Below, piece by piece: positions 23,273 to 32,805 of a DNA stretch of 64,000 bases (its first letter is position 1; each line of letters starts with the position of its first letter). The DNA lies in contig NZ_AFUB01000005.1 in assembly GCF_000222705.1 (NCBI RefSeq), positions 21,300-85,299 on the forward strand. The letters are read 5' to 3'. The notes under the pieces were generated by a model. The model was not told the DNA's origin. It searched no databases and was given only the letters and a program-made list of their open reading frames with translations. The DNA is from Streptococcus mitis bv. 2 str. SK95. Lineage in GTDB: Bacteria > Bacillota > Bacilli > Lactobacillales > Streptococcaceae. The position numbers were made by a program, and so were the translations under genes.

Positions 23273-24553
23273 ATGAAATTACAAAAACCAAAAGGAACGC
23301 AGGATATTTTACCTGCTGAATCTGCCAAGTGGCAGTACGTTGAGGGCTTTGCCCGTGAAATTTTCAAGCGCTATAACTATGCAGAAGTGCGTACGCCTAT
23401 TTTTGAGCATTACGAGGTCATCAGTCGCTCTGTCGGAGATACAACGGATATCGTAACCAAGGAAATGTACGATTTCTATGACAAGGGTGACCGCCATATC
23501 ACCCTTCGTCCAGAAGGAACTGCGCCCGTTGTCCGTTCCTATGTGGAAAATAAACTCTTCGCCCCAGAAGTGCAAAAGCCAAGTAAGTTCTACTACATGG
23601 GCCCAATGTTCCGTTATGAGCGTCCACAGGCAGGACGTTTGCGCCAATTCCACCAGATTGGCGTTGAGTGTTTTGGCTCTAGCAATCCAGCTACCGATGT
23701 GGAAACAATCGCTATGGCAGCTCATTTCTTGAAAGAAATCGGCATCCAAGGTGTCAAATTACACCTCAACACTCTTGGAAATCCTGAGAGTCGTGCGGCC
23801 TATCGTCAGGCTTTGATCGACTACTTGACACCGCTCAAGGAGACCTTGTCTAAGGATAGCCAACGTCGCTTGGAGGAAAATCCTCTTCGTGTCTTGGACT
23901 CTAAGGAGAAAGAAGACAAGGTGGCAGTGGAGAATGCTCCGTCTATCTTGGATTTCCTTGATGAAGAAAGCCAAGCTCACTTTGATGCTGTGCGTCAGAT
24001 GTTGGAAAATCTTGGAGTAGATTACATCATCGATACCAATATGGTGCGTGGTCTGGATTACTACAACCACACGATTTTTGAATTTATCACAGAGATTGAG
24101 GACAATGACTTGACGGTCTGTGCAGGTGGTCGCTACGATGGCTTGGTTGCCTACTTTGGTGGACCTGAGACCGCTGGATTTGGTTTTGGACTTGGTGTAG
24201 AGCGCCTGCTTCTCATCCTTGAAAAGCAAGGTGCGACTCTCCCTATCGAAAATGCCCTAGATGTCTATATCGCAGTCTTGGGTGAAGGAGCAAATGTCAA
24301 GTCCTTGGAATTGGTACAGGCTCTTCGCCAACAAGGTTTCAAAGCAGAGCGTGATTACCTTAACCGGAAGCTTAAAGCTCAGTTCAAGTCAGCCGATGTC
24401 TTTGCGGCTAAGACTCTTATCACCCTAGGCGAGAGTGAAGTCGAAAGCGGACAAGTGACAGTTAAGAACAACCAAACTCGAGAAGAAGTTCAAGTGTCAC
24501 TTGAGACCATCAGCCAAAACTTCTCAGAAATTTTTGAAAAATTAGGATTTTAA
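23273..24553 (+). CDS. hisS: histidine--tRNA ligase
   Basis: 426 residues, class II aminoacyl-tRNA synthetase. Motif 2 is [20 protein letters not shown] (about 112-131), histidine-binding motifs are [13 protein letters not shown] and CAGGRYDGL, and motif 3 lies in [13 protein letters not shown]. The C-terminal anticodon-binding domain starts near 325. AGAGGA precedes the ATG. No T-box leader is present in the short 5' region. Confidence 0.97.
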   Translation: MKLQKPKGTQDILPAESAKWQYVEGFAREIFKRYNYAEVRTPIFEHYEVISRSVGDTTDIVTKEMYDFYDKGDRHITLRPEGTAPVVRSYVENKLFAPEVQKPSKFYYMGPMFRYERPQAGRLRQFHQIGVECFGSSNPATDVETIAMAAHFLKEIGIQGVKLHLNTLGNPESRAAYRQALIDYLTPLKETLSKDSQRRLEENPLRVLDSKEKEDKVAVENAPSILDFLDEESQAHFDAVRQMLENLGVDYIIDTNMVRGLDYYNHTIFEFITEIEDNDLTVCAGGRYDGLVAYFGGPETAGFGFGLGVERLLLILEKQGATLPIENALDVYIAVLGEGANVKSLELVQALRQQGFKAERDYLNRKLKAQFKSADVFAAKTLITLGESEVESGQVTVKNNQTREEVQVSLETISQNFSEIFEKLGF

Positions 24554-24567
24554 TAGTATTTAAAACT

Positions 24568-24595
24568 GGTCAGGATCTTATTCCTGACCTTTTTC
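24568..24595 (+). terminator. hisS terminator
   Basis: GGTCAGGA and TCCTGACC pair around TCTTAT, followed by TTTTT. Confidence 0.85.
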
Positions 24596-24621
24596 TTTTA
24601 CAAAATGACAAAAATCATAAA

Positions 24622-24667
24622 CTTTTTGACAAATATTATTGTCAAAAAGAAAAAGATGTGTTACAAT
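24622..24667 (+). promoter_or_regulatory. promoter with perfect 11-base inverted-repeat operator for the XRE/PspC/ABC operon
   Basis: CTTTTTGACAA (24622-24632) and TTGTCAAAAAG (24639-24649) are exact complements around a 6-base centre. The right arm contains the -35 TTGTCA (24639-24644), 17 bases from TACAAT (24662-24667). A dimeric repressor such as the XRE protein encoded in the operon is the likely ligand. Confidence 0.7.
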
Positions 24668-24730
24668 GTAAGCAAGTTAAGAGAAAAGGAGAAAGGAACG
24701 ATTATGTGAGCATTAGGATTTGTACCTCTT

Positions 24731-25018
24731 GTGATTATGTATTATATCTACCATTTCCAAAAGGTCAAGAAACTAGAGAATAAAATCAAAAGAATTGAGC
24801 AAAAACAGAAAGGAAATATAGAAATGTCAAGATTATTAAAAGAATTGATTGGGAAAACACCGACAATCGTTGGACAAGTTTTTGGAACAGATAACTGGGA
24901 AGTTGTGGATGTTGATGAGGAATGGGTCAAGCTACGTCGTGTTGATAAAAAAGGAAAAGAAAAATTCAAACTACAACGCATTGAGGATATCCAAACCGTT
25001 GAATTTGACGGAGAGTAG
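24731..25018 (+). CDS. small protein with N-terminal membrane segment; normal start probably lost
   Basis: Up to 95 residues from GTG 24731. The best ribosome site (AAAGGAGAAAGGAA) leads instead to ATG 24704, which is followed at once by TGA (24707-24709) and then by ALGFVPLV in the same frame. A longer protein with a single membrane anchor (ALGFVPLVIMYYIYHFQK) may therefore have lost codon 2 to a stop. Translation could restart at GTG 24731 or ATG 24824, the latter giving a 64-residue soluble piece (MSRLLKELIGKTPTIVGQVFG, ..VKLRRVDKKGKEKFKLQ). Function unknown. First gene of the operon. Confidence 0.6.
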   Translation: MIMYYIYHFQKVKKLENKIKRIEQKQKGNIEMSRLLKELIGKTPTIVGQVFGTDNWEVVDVDEEWVKLRRVDKKGKEKFKLQRIEDIQTVEFDGE

Positions 25019-25027
25019 GTGTGTAAC

Positions 25028-25234
25028 ATGCAACTTAAAAATCGTCTAAAAGAGCTTCGAGCTCGCGATGGTCTCAATCAAACCGACCTAGCTAAGCTAG
25101 CAGGGGTTTCCAGACAGACCATCAGTCTATTAGAACGGGACGAATACACCCCGTCCATTGTGATTGCTTTGAAAATATCCCAGATTTTCAACGAAACAGT
25201 CGAATCAGTATTTCGCTTGGAGGAGGACGAGTGA
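25028..25234 (+). CDS. XRE-family small transcriptional regulator
   Basis: 68 residues from ATG 25028, almost entirely a Cro/C1 helix-turn-helix (LKNRLKELRARDGLNQTDLAKLAGVSRQTISLLERDEYTPSIVIALKIS, about 3-52). A short acidic tail follows. Proteins of this size (YozG-like) often sit before membrane-protein or ABC genes. It probably binds the inverted repeat at 24622-24649 and regulates its own operon. The stop overlaps the next start. Confidence 0.88.
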   Translation: MQLKNRLKELRARDGLNQTDLAKLAGVSRQTISLLERDEYTPSIVIALKISQIFNETVESVFRLEEDE

Positions 25235-25431
25235 TGAACAAGTATAAAGTGATATATTATGTAGTTGCGATAGCTCTATTAGTCAGCGTATTTCTACTGA
25301 TTGGGATGGACTTAGGCTGGTTTAATCCGTATCAAAGTGACCAATTTGTTTGGGCCTACTTTGCTCTCATCCCAGTAGTTGAATGGATTGAAAAGAAAAC
25401 CAAAAATCTAGCAAGTGAAAAAGGAGAATGA
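25234..25431 (+). CDS. small two-helix membrane protein
   Basis: 65 residues from ATG 25234 (TGATG overlap with the previous stop, AGGAGGACGA before it). Two hydrophobic segments (VIYYVVAIALLVSVFLLIG and FVWAYFALIPVVEWI) and a lysine-rich tail. Such proteins commonly accompany small XRE regulators. Function unknown. Confidence 0.75.
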   Translation: MNKYKVIYYVVAIALLVSVFLLIGMDLGWFNPYQSDQFVWAYFALIPVVEWIEKKTKNLASEKGE

Positions 25432-25433
25432 AT

Positions 25434-25784
25434 ATGAAAAAGTTTTTAGCAGATTTTCAAGTAGATACTGAACACAAAGAACTTGCAGGTGTTTGTGCAG
25501 GTTTAGGCAATTATTTTAACATTCAAGCCAATATCGTTCGTTTGGTGACAGTCTTGCTGTTTCTCTCTTCGACAGAGATTGGGATTATAACAGTAACTCT
25601 CTATGCTTATCTAGCAGGTTGGCTTGGCAATGAACCCTTGGGAGATGGAGCAAAAAAAGCGAGAAACCAAGCTATTCTCTTGTTTGCTGTTTGTTTGATT
25701 TTAGTATCACTTGGTTCAGAGGGATTGACATCTATTTTTGAATCAGGCAAAGCGTTTGGTCAGTGGTTGGTTGGACTAGTTTAG
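25434..25784 (+). CDS. PspC-domain membrane protein
   Basis: 116 residues from ATG 25434 (AAGGAG 25421-25426). The N-terminal half is a PspC domain (HKELAGVCAGLGNYFNIQANIVRLVTVLL, about 15-43, then a membrane helix). The C-terminal half has a second membrane segment. PspC proteins take part in envelope-stress sensing; in firmicutes they often act with two-component or small regulators. Here the partner is probably the XRE protein two genes upstream. Confidence 0.85.
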   Translation: MKKFLADFQVDTEHKELAGVCAGLGNYFNIQANIVRLVTVLLFLSSTEIGIITVTLYAYLAGWLGNEPLGDGAKKARNQAILLFAVCLILVSLGSEGLTSIFESGKAFGQWLVGLV

Positions 25785-25797
25785 AAAGAGGATGAAT

Positions 25798-26532
25798 ATG
25801 AAAAAGAAACGTGGATTGTTATTTTTAATGGCTGTTATCTTGGGAGGCTTCTTGGGCATGTTTGCAGGGATGTTTAAGGCCTATACCGAAAACTATGGAA
25901 GCATTTTAGATGTCAAAACCGTGATTCCATGGCTATCAGCTATTTGTTTACTATTAGGTTTCGTTGGCATTGTTTTGACGTTCAATTTCTTAAAGAAAAG
26001 TAGAAAGTTTCACTCCTTGTATCAAGAGGAAATGGATGATGATCTGAATGAAACCTATTATGTGCAAATGTATCGTAATCTTGAGTTTGGAACCATTGCT
26101 TTTAATATAACAGGCGTAGCGATTTTATTAGCTCTTTTCATCTCAGGTAGTGAAGTAATTGTACTAAATGCAAGCCATCTAACATTATCTCTTTCTTTTT
26201 TGGCATTAGTGATGATTTTCAGTGCTCAAAAATATCTCTATAAGACCATTGCGATCGTTCGTCAGTTTGATTTGGAATTCTTCTCTACACCAAAGGATGT
26301 CTTGGACTACATAAACTCCTATGATGAAGGGGAGCGTCAGGCTAATTTGGAACAGAGTTTTCGGATTTTATTCCAATTAAACCAGTATGTCTTGCCAGGT
26401 CTCTACTTTTTGATTGATCTCTTTTCCTTACTGACAGGAGAGATTCAGTTACTAGCCTTCTTGCTTGTAGGAGCGATACATATTTATATCAATGTGATGC
26501 AATTACCTATGGTAAAACGCTATTTCAAATAA
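25798..26532 (+). CDS. DUF3169-family membrane protein
   Basis: 244 residues from ATG 25798 (AAAGAGG upstream; an ATG at 25792 is two codons earlier). About six membrane segments in three pairs, with a soluble acidic stretch between (SLYQEEMDDDLNETYYVQMYRNLE). The family is usually found beside XRE regulators and ABC transporters, as here. Its job is unknown. Confidence 0.75.
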   Translation: MKKKRGLLFLMAVILGGFLGMFAGMFKAYTENYGSILDVKTVIPWLSAICLLLGFVGIVLTFNFLKKSRKFHSLYQEEMDDDLNETYYVQMYRNLEFGTIAFNITGVAILLALFISGSEVIVLNASHLTLSLSFLALVMIFSAQKYLYKTIAIVRQFDLEFFSTPKDVLDYINSYDEGERQANLEQSFRILFQLNQYVLPGLYFLIDLFSLLTGEIQLLAFLLVGAIHIYINVMQLPMVKRYFK

Positions 26533-26542
26533 AGGAGTTCCT

Positions 26543-27367
26543 ATGATTCGTGTTGAAAATGTAAGCAAAAGTTTTGGAGGCAAGAAAGCTCTGAATCATA
26601 TTTCTTTTGAGATTCAAGAAGGTGAAATCTTTGGTTTCCTAGGTCCCTCAGGTTCAGGTAAAACAACCATGATCAATGTTCTGACGGGGCAGTTAGCTGC
26701 AGATCAGGGGGAGACCGTTCTCCTAGGAAAGTCCTCTCGAAATTTGACTTCAAATGATTTGGAACAAATCGGGATTGTTAGTGATAACAGTGGTTTTTAT
26801 GAAAAGATGAGTCTCTATAAAAATCTGCTCATTTATGCAAAATTATATGGCCTTAAAGCTTCTAGAGTAGATACAGTGCTTGATCAAGTTGGGTTATCAG
26901 ATGCTAAAAATCTTATCGCGGAAAAACTATCTACAGGTATGAAACAGCGAATGTTCTTGGCTCGTGCTCTTCTAAATGCTCCCGAAATCCTCTTTCTAGA
27001 TGAGCCAACAAGTGGTCTTGATCCTACCACTTCAAAATCGATTCATGCTCTCTTACAAGAATTAAAGCAGACTGGAACAACGATCTTTTTAACAACCCAC
27101 GATATGAATGAAGCAACCTTGCTTTGCGATCGCCTCTCTCTTTTAAATAAGGGGAACTTGATTGAGTATGGTAGTCCACAAGAGATTATCCAGAAATACC
27201 ATGTGGATAAAAAGGTTCGTTTAAACTATCAAGATGGACGCGAACAAGTGGTTTCTTTTGAAGAATTGCCTCATCTGTATACGACAGATCTGATAGCTGT
27301 TCATTCTTGTGAACCGACTTTAGAAGAAATCTTTATTAGATTGACAGGAGAAAAGTTAGATGTTTAG
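26543..27367 (+). CDS. ABC transporter ATP-binding protein
   Basis: 274 residues. Walker A GPSGSGKT (about 34-41), signature LSTGMKQRM, Walker B EILFLDEPTSGLDP and H-loop TTHDMNEA. The signature is LSTGM rather than LSGGQ, usual for the CcmA/YhaQ-type exporters. A C-terminal extension of about 60 residues follows the core. It works with the permease whose gene overlaps its end by 8 bases. The substrate is unknown; peptide or lipid export linked to envelope stress is possible. Confidence 0.92.
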   Translation: MIRVENVSKSFGGKKALNHISFEIQEGEIFGFLGPSGSGKTTMINVLTGQLAADQGETVLLGKSSRNLTSNDLEQIGIVSDNSGFYEKMSLYKNLLIYAKLYGLKASRVDTVLDQVGLSDAKNLIAEKLSTGMKQRMFLARALLNAPEILFLDEPTSGLDPTTSKSIHALLQELKQTGTTIFLTTHDMNEATLLCDRLSLLNKGNLIEYGSPQEIIQKYHVDKKVRLNYQDGREQVVSFEELPHLYTTDLIAVHSCEPTLEEIFIRLTGEKLDV

Positions 27368-28058
27368 AAAATTAAATGCCCTACTATGGTTAAGATTACA
27401 AGTTCTTATCAGCAATTCAACTTTGTTGGCGACTCTATTGATGCCTTTTGGAATAACTATTCTACAAAATGAATTCTTAAATAAGAATGGAGAATTGAGT
27501 ATGTTTCTCCTCTCTACGAGTTTGACAATGGTCTTGAGTATGGGAAGTGGTTTTATGGTATCGATTATGATGGCAGAAGATAAGGAAAAGCGCAATCTTA
27601 AATCACTCATTCTAAGTGGTGTGACAGCAACAGAATATACTTTCAGTATGCTTGTTCTACCTTTGTTGATTATGTTGCTTGGAATGATTTTACTACCAAT
27701 CTATCTTAAAGTAGATGTATCAGGTTACTTATTTGCCTATGTTATCTATTTGATCCTAGCAACTATTAGTATTATTTTTCTCAACCTTCTAATCGGTGCG
27801 GTGTCAGATACTCAGTCTAAAGCGCAAGTCTATAGTATCTTTCCTATGTTAATTGTCTCTTTTTTACCTATAATTGCTCTTCAAAATGATACGGTTCAAA
27901 AAGTGTTGGATTACTCGTTCATTGGTCCTATTGCAAATCTTTTAAATAAAAAAGGTGGGGAAATCTCTTTTTCTAATATTGGTATGTTACTTGCCTGGGT
28001 AGTTGTGCTAGGAATAGCAAATCTCTTTGTATTGAAAAATAGTTATAAAGGAAAATAG
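27360..28058 (+). CDS. ABC transporter permease
   Basis: 232 residues, six membrane segments of the ABC-2 type (MFRKLNALLWLRLQVLISNSTLLATLLMPF at the start). Start inside the end of the ATPase gene, so translation is coupled. A half-size permease, so it should form a homodimer. Confidence 0.88.
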   Translation: MFRKLNALLWLRLQVLISNSTLLATLLMPFGITILQNEFLNKNGELSMFLLSTSLTMVLSMGSGFMVSIMMAEDKEKRNLKSLILSGVTATEYTFSMLVLPLLIMLLGMILLPIYLKVDVSGYLFAYVIYLILATISIIFLNLLIGAVSDTQSKAQVYSIFPMLIVSFLPIIALQNDTVQKVLDYSFIGPIANLLNKKGGEISFSNIGMLLAWVVVLGIANLFVLKNSYKGK

Positions 28059-28067
28059 GAGCCTCAT

Positions 28068-28709
28068 ATGAAATTACTTAAAAATCTTGGCTGGTTTCTT
28101 CTAGCTGTCCTATCCTTTTTCTTTGGCTATGGTCTGGTTCAGAGTATGGCGCTGTCAGCTCTTGGACTAGGGGCTTCAATCTTTGGAGTCTTGCCACTCT
28201 ATATCGTCCTGTCAGGGGCCTATGTTTATGGAGTTTACAAGTGGTATCAGACAGAAAAGGTTAGCATCCAGACGACAGTTTTTAATCGTTATATCTGGTT
28301 GCCTACTCTGGTTTTGCTAGTGGCGATTACAGCCCAGTTCTTTTTGCCAGATGATCCGTCGGTCAATCAACAAATCGTATCACAACTGACAGTTGCTCAG
28401 CCTGTCTTTGGTTTCTTTATGGTGGTGGTCTTTGCTCCTCTAACGGAAGAACTCATCTTTAGAGGGATGTTAGCGCGCTATCTCTTTTCTAAGCAGAACA
28501 ACAGCAAACAGACAGCTTTATTTCTCCTCGTATCGAGTGTGCTTTTTGCCTTGATTCATTTTCCAGGTAGTTTGCAACAGTTTTTAGTCTATGCCAGTCT
28601 GGGATTGAGTTTGGGATTGGCTTATGTGAGCCGAAAAGGTCTTCTTTATAGCATTTCTTTACATGCTTTGAATAATTTAATCGGCTTTTTGATGATACTC
28701 ATGCTATAA
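28068..28709 (+). CDS. CPBP-family intramembrane metalloprotease
   Basis: 213 residues with the CAAX protease/bacteriocin-processing signature: TEELIFRG (Glu127-Glu128, Arg132), a histidine in FALIHF (His164) and SLHALNN (His199). About seven membrane helices. In streptococci such Abi-type proteins are linked to bacteriocin self-immunity or membrane-protein processing; no bacteriocin gene is adjacent. It lies 9 bases after the permease gene. Confidence 0.88.
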   Translation: MKLLKNLGWFLLAVLSFFFGYGLVQSMALSALGLGASIFGVLPLYIVLSGAYVYGVYKWYQTEKVSIQTTVFNRYIWLPTLVLLVAITAQFFLPDDPSVNQQIVSQLTVAQPVFGFFMVVVFAPLTEELIFRGMLARYLFSKQNNSKQTALFLLVSSVLFALIHFPGSLQQFLVYASLGLSLGLAYVSRKGLLYSISLHALNNLIGFLMILML

Positions 28710-28726
28710 TAGAGTCAGGAGGTCAC

Positions 28727-28945
28727 ATGAAACGAGTAATTTTATTAGCAGTGATACAGGCAGTCGTTCTCTTCTTTATTATTGGGGGCCTTGCCTATGC
28801 CTTTAAAGGCGATTTCTTTTACAACTATCTAGCAGTGGTTTTTGCGCCTATTGCTGGAATCTTACGTTTTGCTTCGGCTTATGCGACGGAGATTGTCCTA
28901 CCCAAAAAGGCAGCTGAGATTGCCGAAAAGCGAAAAAAAGGTTAA
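28727..28945 (+). CDS. small membrane protein of unknown function
   Basis: 72 residues with two hydrophobic segments (VILLAVIQAVVLFFIIGGLAYAF and YLAVVFAPIAGILRFASAYA) and a lysine-rich C-terminus facing the cytoplasm. Short gap after the CPBP gene, AGGAGG before the ATG. Not recognised. Confidence 0.7.
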   Translation: MKRVILLAVIQAVVLFFIIGGLAYAFKGDFFYNYLAVVFAPIAGILRFASAYATEIVLPKKAAEIAEKRKKG

Positions 28946-28960
28946 AAATCATATTTAGGG

Positions 28961-28989
28961 AATCCGATGACGTTTTCATCGGATTTTTT
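28961..28989 (+). terminator. terminator of the XRE/PspC/ABC/CPBP operon
   Basis: AATCCGATGA and TCATCGGATT pair around CGTT, followed by TTTT. Confidence 0.85.
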
Positions 28990-29059
28990 GTCTGTTTGTT
29001 TTGATTCCTAAAGTCAATCAAACTTTTCTGCTGATTTTCATGAAGAGCCTGCGCTTTTA

Positions 29060-29068
29060 TGGTAAAAT
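29060..29068 (+). promoter_or_regulatory. aspS promoter, extended -10
   Basis: TGG followed by TAAAAT (29063-29068). Confidence 0.5.
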
Positions 29069-29096
29069 AGTAACAGAATAAAAGAGGAGAGAAAAC

Positions 29097-30860
29097 ATGA
29101 AACGTAGTATGTATGCTGGTCGTGTTCGTGAGGAACATATCGGACAAGAAATTACCTTGAAAGGATGGGTTGGCCGTCGTCGTGACCTTGGTGGTTTGAT
29201 CTTTATCGACCTTCGTGACCGTGAAGGAATCATGCAGTTGGTTATCAACCCTGAAAAAGTTTCAGCAGAGGTTATGGCAACAGCTGAAAGCCTTCGCAGC
29301 GAATTTGTCATCGAGGTGACGGGTCAGGTTGTGGCGCGTGAGCAAGCAAATGATAAATTGCCAACTGGAGCAGTTGAGTTGAACGTAAGGGCTCTGACAG
29401 TGCTCAATACAGCCAAAACAACACCTTTTGAGATTAAGGATGGTATTGAGGCAAATGACGATACACGTCTACGTTACCGTTACCTTGACCTTCGTCGTCC
29501 AGAAATGTTGGAAAATCTTAAACTTCGGGCTAAAGTAACGCACTCTATCCGTAATTACTTGGATGAGTTGGAGTTTATCGATGTGGAGACGCCATTCCTT
29601 TCTAAATCAACGCCAGAAGGGGCGCGTGACTATTTGGTTCCATCTCGTGTCAACAAAGGGCGTTTCTACGCTCTTCCTCAAAGTCCACAGATTACCAAGC
29701 AGTTGTTGATGAATGCTGGATTTGACCGTTACTACCAAATCGTCAAATGTTTCCGTGACGAAGACTTGCGTGGAGACCGCCAGCCTGAATTTACCCAGGT
29801 CGACTTGGAAACTTCATTCCTTACAGAGCAAGAGATCCAAGATATCACAGAAGGCTTGATTGCGCGCGTGATGAAGGAAACGAAAGGGATTGAAGTGAGC
29901 CTTCCATTCCCTCGTATGAAGTACGATGACGCGATGGCTCTTTATGGTTCTGACAAGCCTGATACTCGTTTTGACATGTTGCTTCGGGACTTGACAGAAG
30001 TGGTCAAAGGTGTAGACTTCAAAGTCTTTTCAGAAGCACCTGCTGTGAAAGCCATTGTGGTTAAAGGGGCTGCGGACAATTATTCACGTAAAGATATCGA
30101 CAAGATGACCGAAGTAGCCAAGCAGTACGGGGCTAAAGGTCTTGCTTGGGTTAAGGTTGTTGGTGGTGAATTGAATGGGCCAGTTGCTAAATTCTTGACG
30201 GGCATCCAAGCAGACTTGATTGCAGCACTTGGTCTTAAAGATAAGGACTTGGTTCTCTTTGTGGCGGATACGCTTGAAGTGGCCAATGCAACGCTCGGTG
30301 CCCTTCGTGGTCGTATTGCTAAAGAGCTTGATTTGATTGATAGCGACAAATTTAACTTCCTTTGGATTGTTGACTGGCCGATGTTTGAATGGTCTGAAGA
30401 AGAAGGTCGCTACATGAGCGCCCACCATCCATTTACTCTTCCGCAGGCAGACACAGCTCACGAACTAGAAGGTGATTTGGCTAAAGTTCGTGCCATTGCT
30501 TACGATATCGTCTTGAACGGTTATGAGCTTGGTGGTGGTAGTCTTCGTATCAACCAAAAAGACCTTCAAGAACGCATGTTCCAGGCTCTTGGTTTCTCAG
30601 CTGAAGAAGCCAATGACCAGTTTGGTTTCCTATTGGAAGCCATGGACTATGGTTTCCCACCCCACGGTGGTTTGGCTATCGGTCTTGACCGCTTTGTCAT
30701 GCTCTTAGCAGGAGAAGAAAATATCCGTGAAGTCATTGCCTTTCCTAAGAATAACAAGGCGACGGATCCAATGACACAAGCCCCATCAACAGTCGCTCTC
30801 AAACAACTAGAAGAACTCAGTCTACAAGTAGAACAAGATGAAACAAGCGAAACGAACTAA
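29097..30860 (+). CDS. aspS: aspartate--tRNA ligase
   Basis: 587 residues, full-length bacterial AspRS. OB-fold anticodon domain (about 1-110, [22 protein letters not shown]), class II motif 2 [18 protein letters not shown] (about 220-237), bacterial GAD insertion (about 300-420), motif 3 [12 protein letters not shown] near 525-536. RBS GAGGAGAG. The last codons overlap the next gene by 23 bases. Confidence 0.97.
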   Translation: MKRSMYAGRVREEHIGQEITLKGWVGRRRDLGGLIFIDLRDREGIMQLVINPEKVSAEVMATAESLRSEFVIEVTGQVVAREQANDKLPTGAVELNVRALTVLNTAKTTPFEIKDGIEANDDTRLRYRYLDLRRPEMLENLKLRAKVTHSIRNYLDELEFIDVETPFLSKSTPEGARDYLVPSRVNKGRFYALPQSPQITKQLLMNAGFDRYYQIVKCFRDEDLRGDRQPEFTQVDLETSFLTEQEIQDITEGLIARVMKETKGIEVSLPFPRMKYDDAMALYGSDKPDTRFDMLLRDLTEVVKGVDFKVFSEAPAVKAIVVKGAADNYSRKDIDKMTEVAKQYGAKGLAWVKVVGGELNGPVAKFLTGIQADLIAALGLKDKDLVLFVADTLEVANATLGALRGRIAKELDLIDSDKFNFLWIVDWPMFEWSEEEGRYMSAHHPFTLPQADTAHELEGDLAKVRAIAYDIVLNGYELGGGSLRINQKDLQERMFQALGFSAEEANDQFGFLLEAMDYGFPPHGGLAIGLDRFVMLLAGEENIREVIAFPKNNKATDPMTQAPSTVALKQLEELSLQVEQDETSETN

Positions 30861-31779
30861 GCGGTGGCGCTATTATCTGCGCCGCTTTGCTTATCAGATA
30901 AAAATCTTACGAGTTTTACAAAGTATCTCTCGGGAAAAATATGATGAGAAAGTATCGGCTTCTCTGGTTTATGGCTTTTTGTCAGCAGTAGCAGTCAATT
31001 TCTTTTTTCAACCAGGACACGTTTACTCCAGTGGTGCGACGGGTCTGGCACAGATTATCTCTGCCTTGAGTCATCACTGGTTTGGGTTTTACATTCCGAT
31101 ATCGCTAACCTTTTATGCTATTAATTTTCCGTTGATGATTTTGGCTTGGTATCAGATTGGGCATAAGTTTACAATCTTTACCTTTATCACAGTATCCATG
31201 AGTTCCCTCTTTATCCAGCTTGTGCCAGTTGTGATCTTGACAGAGGATCCCATTATCAATGCCCTTTTTGGGGGTGTTGTCATGGGCTTGGGGATTGGTT
31301 TTGCGCTCCGTAACAATATTTCTAGCGGAGGTACAGATATCGTCAGTCTCACCATTCGAAAGAAAACAGGAAGAAATGTCGGTAGTATTTCTTTCCTGGT
31401 AAATGGAACCATCATGCTGATAGCAGGTCTGACCTTTGGTTGGAAATACGCCCTCTATTCCATGATTACCATTTTTGTATCCAGTCGTGTGACAGATGCG
31501 GTCTTTACCAAGCAAAAACGGATGCAGGCCATGATTGTGACCAATAATCCTGACAAGGTAATCGAAAAAATCCATAAAAAATTGCACCGCGGAGCAACCA
31601 TGATCCACGATGCAGAAGGAACCTATAATCATGAGAGAAAAGCAGTCTTGATTACGGTTATCACACGAGCAGAGTTTAATGATTTTAAACACATCATGAA
31701 ACAGGTCGATCCGACAGCCTTTGTCTCTGTATCCGAAAATGTCCACATCCTAGGACGATTCGTAGAAACAGACAATTAA
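30838..31779 (+). CDS. YitT-family membrane protein (DUF161/DUF2179)
   Basis: 313 residues. A basic N-terminus, five membrane segments (about 40-215, including [27 protein letters not shown]), then a cytoplasmic DUF2179 domain (about 220-313, [27 protein letters not shown]). Function of the family is not settled. The start lies within aspS and is preceded by no strong ribosome site, so it is probably translated by coupling. Confidence 0.88.
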   Translation: MKQAKRTKRWRYYLRRFAYQIKILRVLQSISREKYDEKVSASLVYGFLSAVAVNFFFQPGHVYSSGATGLAQIISALSHHWFGFYIPISLTFYAINFPLMILAWYQIGHKFTIFTFITVSMSSLFIQLVPVVILTEDPIINALFGGVVMGLGIGFALRNNISSGGTDIVSLTIRKKTGRNVGSISFLVNGTIMLIAGLTFGWKYALYSMITIFVSSRVTDAVFTKQKRMQAMIVTNNPDKVIEKIHKKLHRGATMIHDAEGTYNHERKAVLITVITRAEFNDFKHIMKQVDPTAFVSVSENVHILGRFVETDN

Positions 31780-31784
31780 TAGTC

Positions 31785-31817
31785 AAAATACCAGCCTTGA
31801 GGCTGGTATTTATTTTT
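31785..31817. terminator. bidirectional terminator between the YitT gene and malR
   Basis: AATACCAGCC and GGCTGGTATT pair around TTGA; T run downstream on the + strand. It serves both converging genes. Confidence 0.8.
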
Positions 31818-32796
31818 CGATAATTTTGTGGGCAATCAACTGACGGTAACAAATCTGTTTATTGTTTTTAGCATCGTTGATGATTTGGAGAATGGTTTCA
31901 AAGGAAACACGTCCAAGTTCCAGACTATTGATATCGACATAAGCTACGAGGTCCAGTCGTGGATTGACAGAGTCAAAACTCAAGACAGGAACAGTTAACT
32001 GATGCTTACTGATGTAGTCACAAACTCCTTCCGCTAGGAGACTGTCAGTGGTGATGATAGCGTCAATCTGCGGATCGTGATTGAACAGGAGTTCACTGAA
32101 CTGATAACCTTTTTCTTCTAGAAATTCATTTGCAAAGTAAGTCAGGTTAGTATCAATCGAAAGTTGGTGTTGTTTGAGAGCTAATTCGTAACCTCTTAGA
32201 CGGTCTTGTGTAACGAAAAGTTTCTTGGTTCCTCCGATAAAGGCGATCCGTCTGCATCCTTTTTTGATGAAATACTCGGTTGCATCAAAACCAGCTTGTA
32301 CATTGTCATTATCAACAAGAGGGATAAAGGGTGAAATGGATTTTCCGAGGATAAGGAAAGGGAACTGTTCCTCCGCTACGAGCTTGACCAGTGGATCTTC
32401 TTCTTGAGCATAGAGGAAGATCAGACCATCGACACGTTTGCCATAAACCATCTGAGAAATAGCATTGAGACGCTCCTTCTCATCTTTCCCCGTCGCGATC
32501 TGAATAGCGTAGTGGTTTTCAGATGCGACTTGGGCGATACCACGAAGGACCGACGGGAAGAAAGGATTTTGGTAAAAGGCATCCGAGTCATCAGGAAGCA
32601 CCAAACCGATAACTTGAGTATAGCTGCTAACTAGGCTACGAGCATTGAGATTGGGATGGTAGTTAAGTTCCTTCATAGCCTTGCGAACTCGTTTTTTGGT
32701 TTCATCACTAATTGTTGATTTGTTTTGAATAACGCGGGTTACGGTTGAAGGTGAGACACCTGCAGCCTTGGCCACATCTTTAATCGTAACGGGCAT
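31810..32796 (-). CDS. malR: maltodextrin regulon repressor MalR (LacI family)
   Basis: 328 residues. N-terminal LacI helix-turn-helix and hinge (MPVTIKDVAKAAGVSPSTVTRVIQNKSTISDETKKRV...LNYHPN, 1-50) and a periplasmic-binding-like effector domain. In pneumococcus MalR represses the malX and malM promoters and is released by maltose. It forms an operon with malA (10-base gap). Matching palindromes lie at 37357-37374 and 37735-37748. Confidence 0.93.
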   Translation of the reverse strand: MPVTIKDVAKAAGVSPSTVTRVIQNKSTISDETKKRVRKAMKELNYHPNLNARSLVSSYTQVIGLVLPDDSDAFYQNPFFPSVLRGIAQVASENHYAIQIATGKDEKERLNAISQMVYGKRVDGLIFLYAQEEDPLVKLVAEEQFPFLILGKSISPFIPLVDNDNVQAGFDATEYFIKKGCRRIAFIGGTKKLFVTQDRLRGYELALKQHQLSIDTNLTYFANEFLEEKGYQFSELLFNHDPQIDAIITTDSLLAEGVCDYISKHQLTVPVLSFDSVNPRLDLVAYVDINSLELGRVSFETILQIINDAKNNKQICYRQLIAHKIIEK

Positions 32797-32805
32797 AAAA
32801 ATCTC

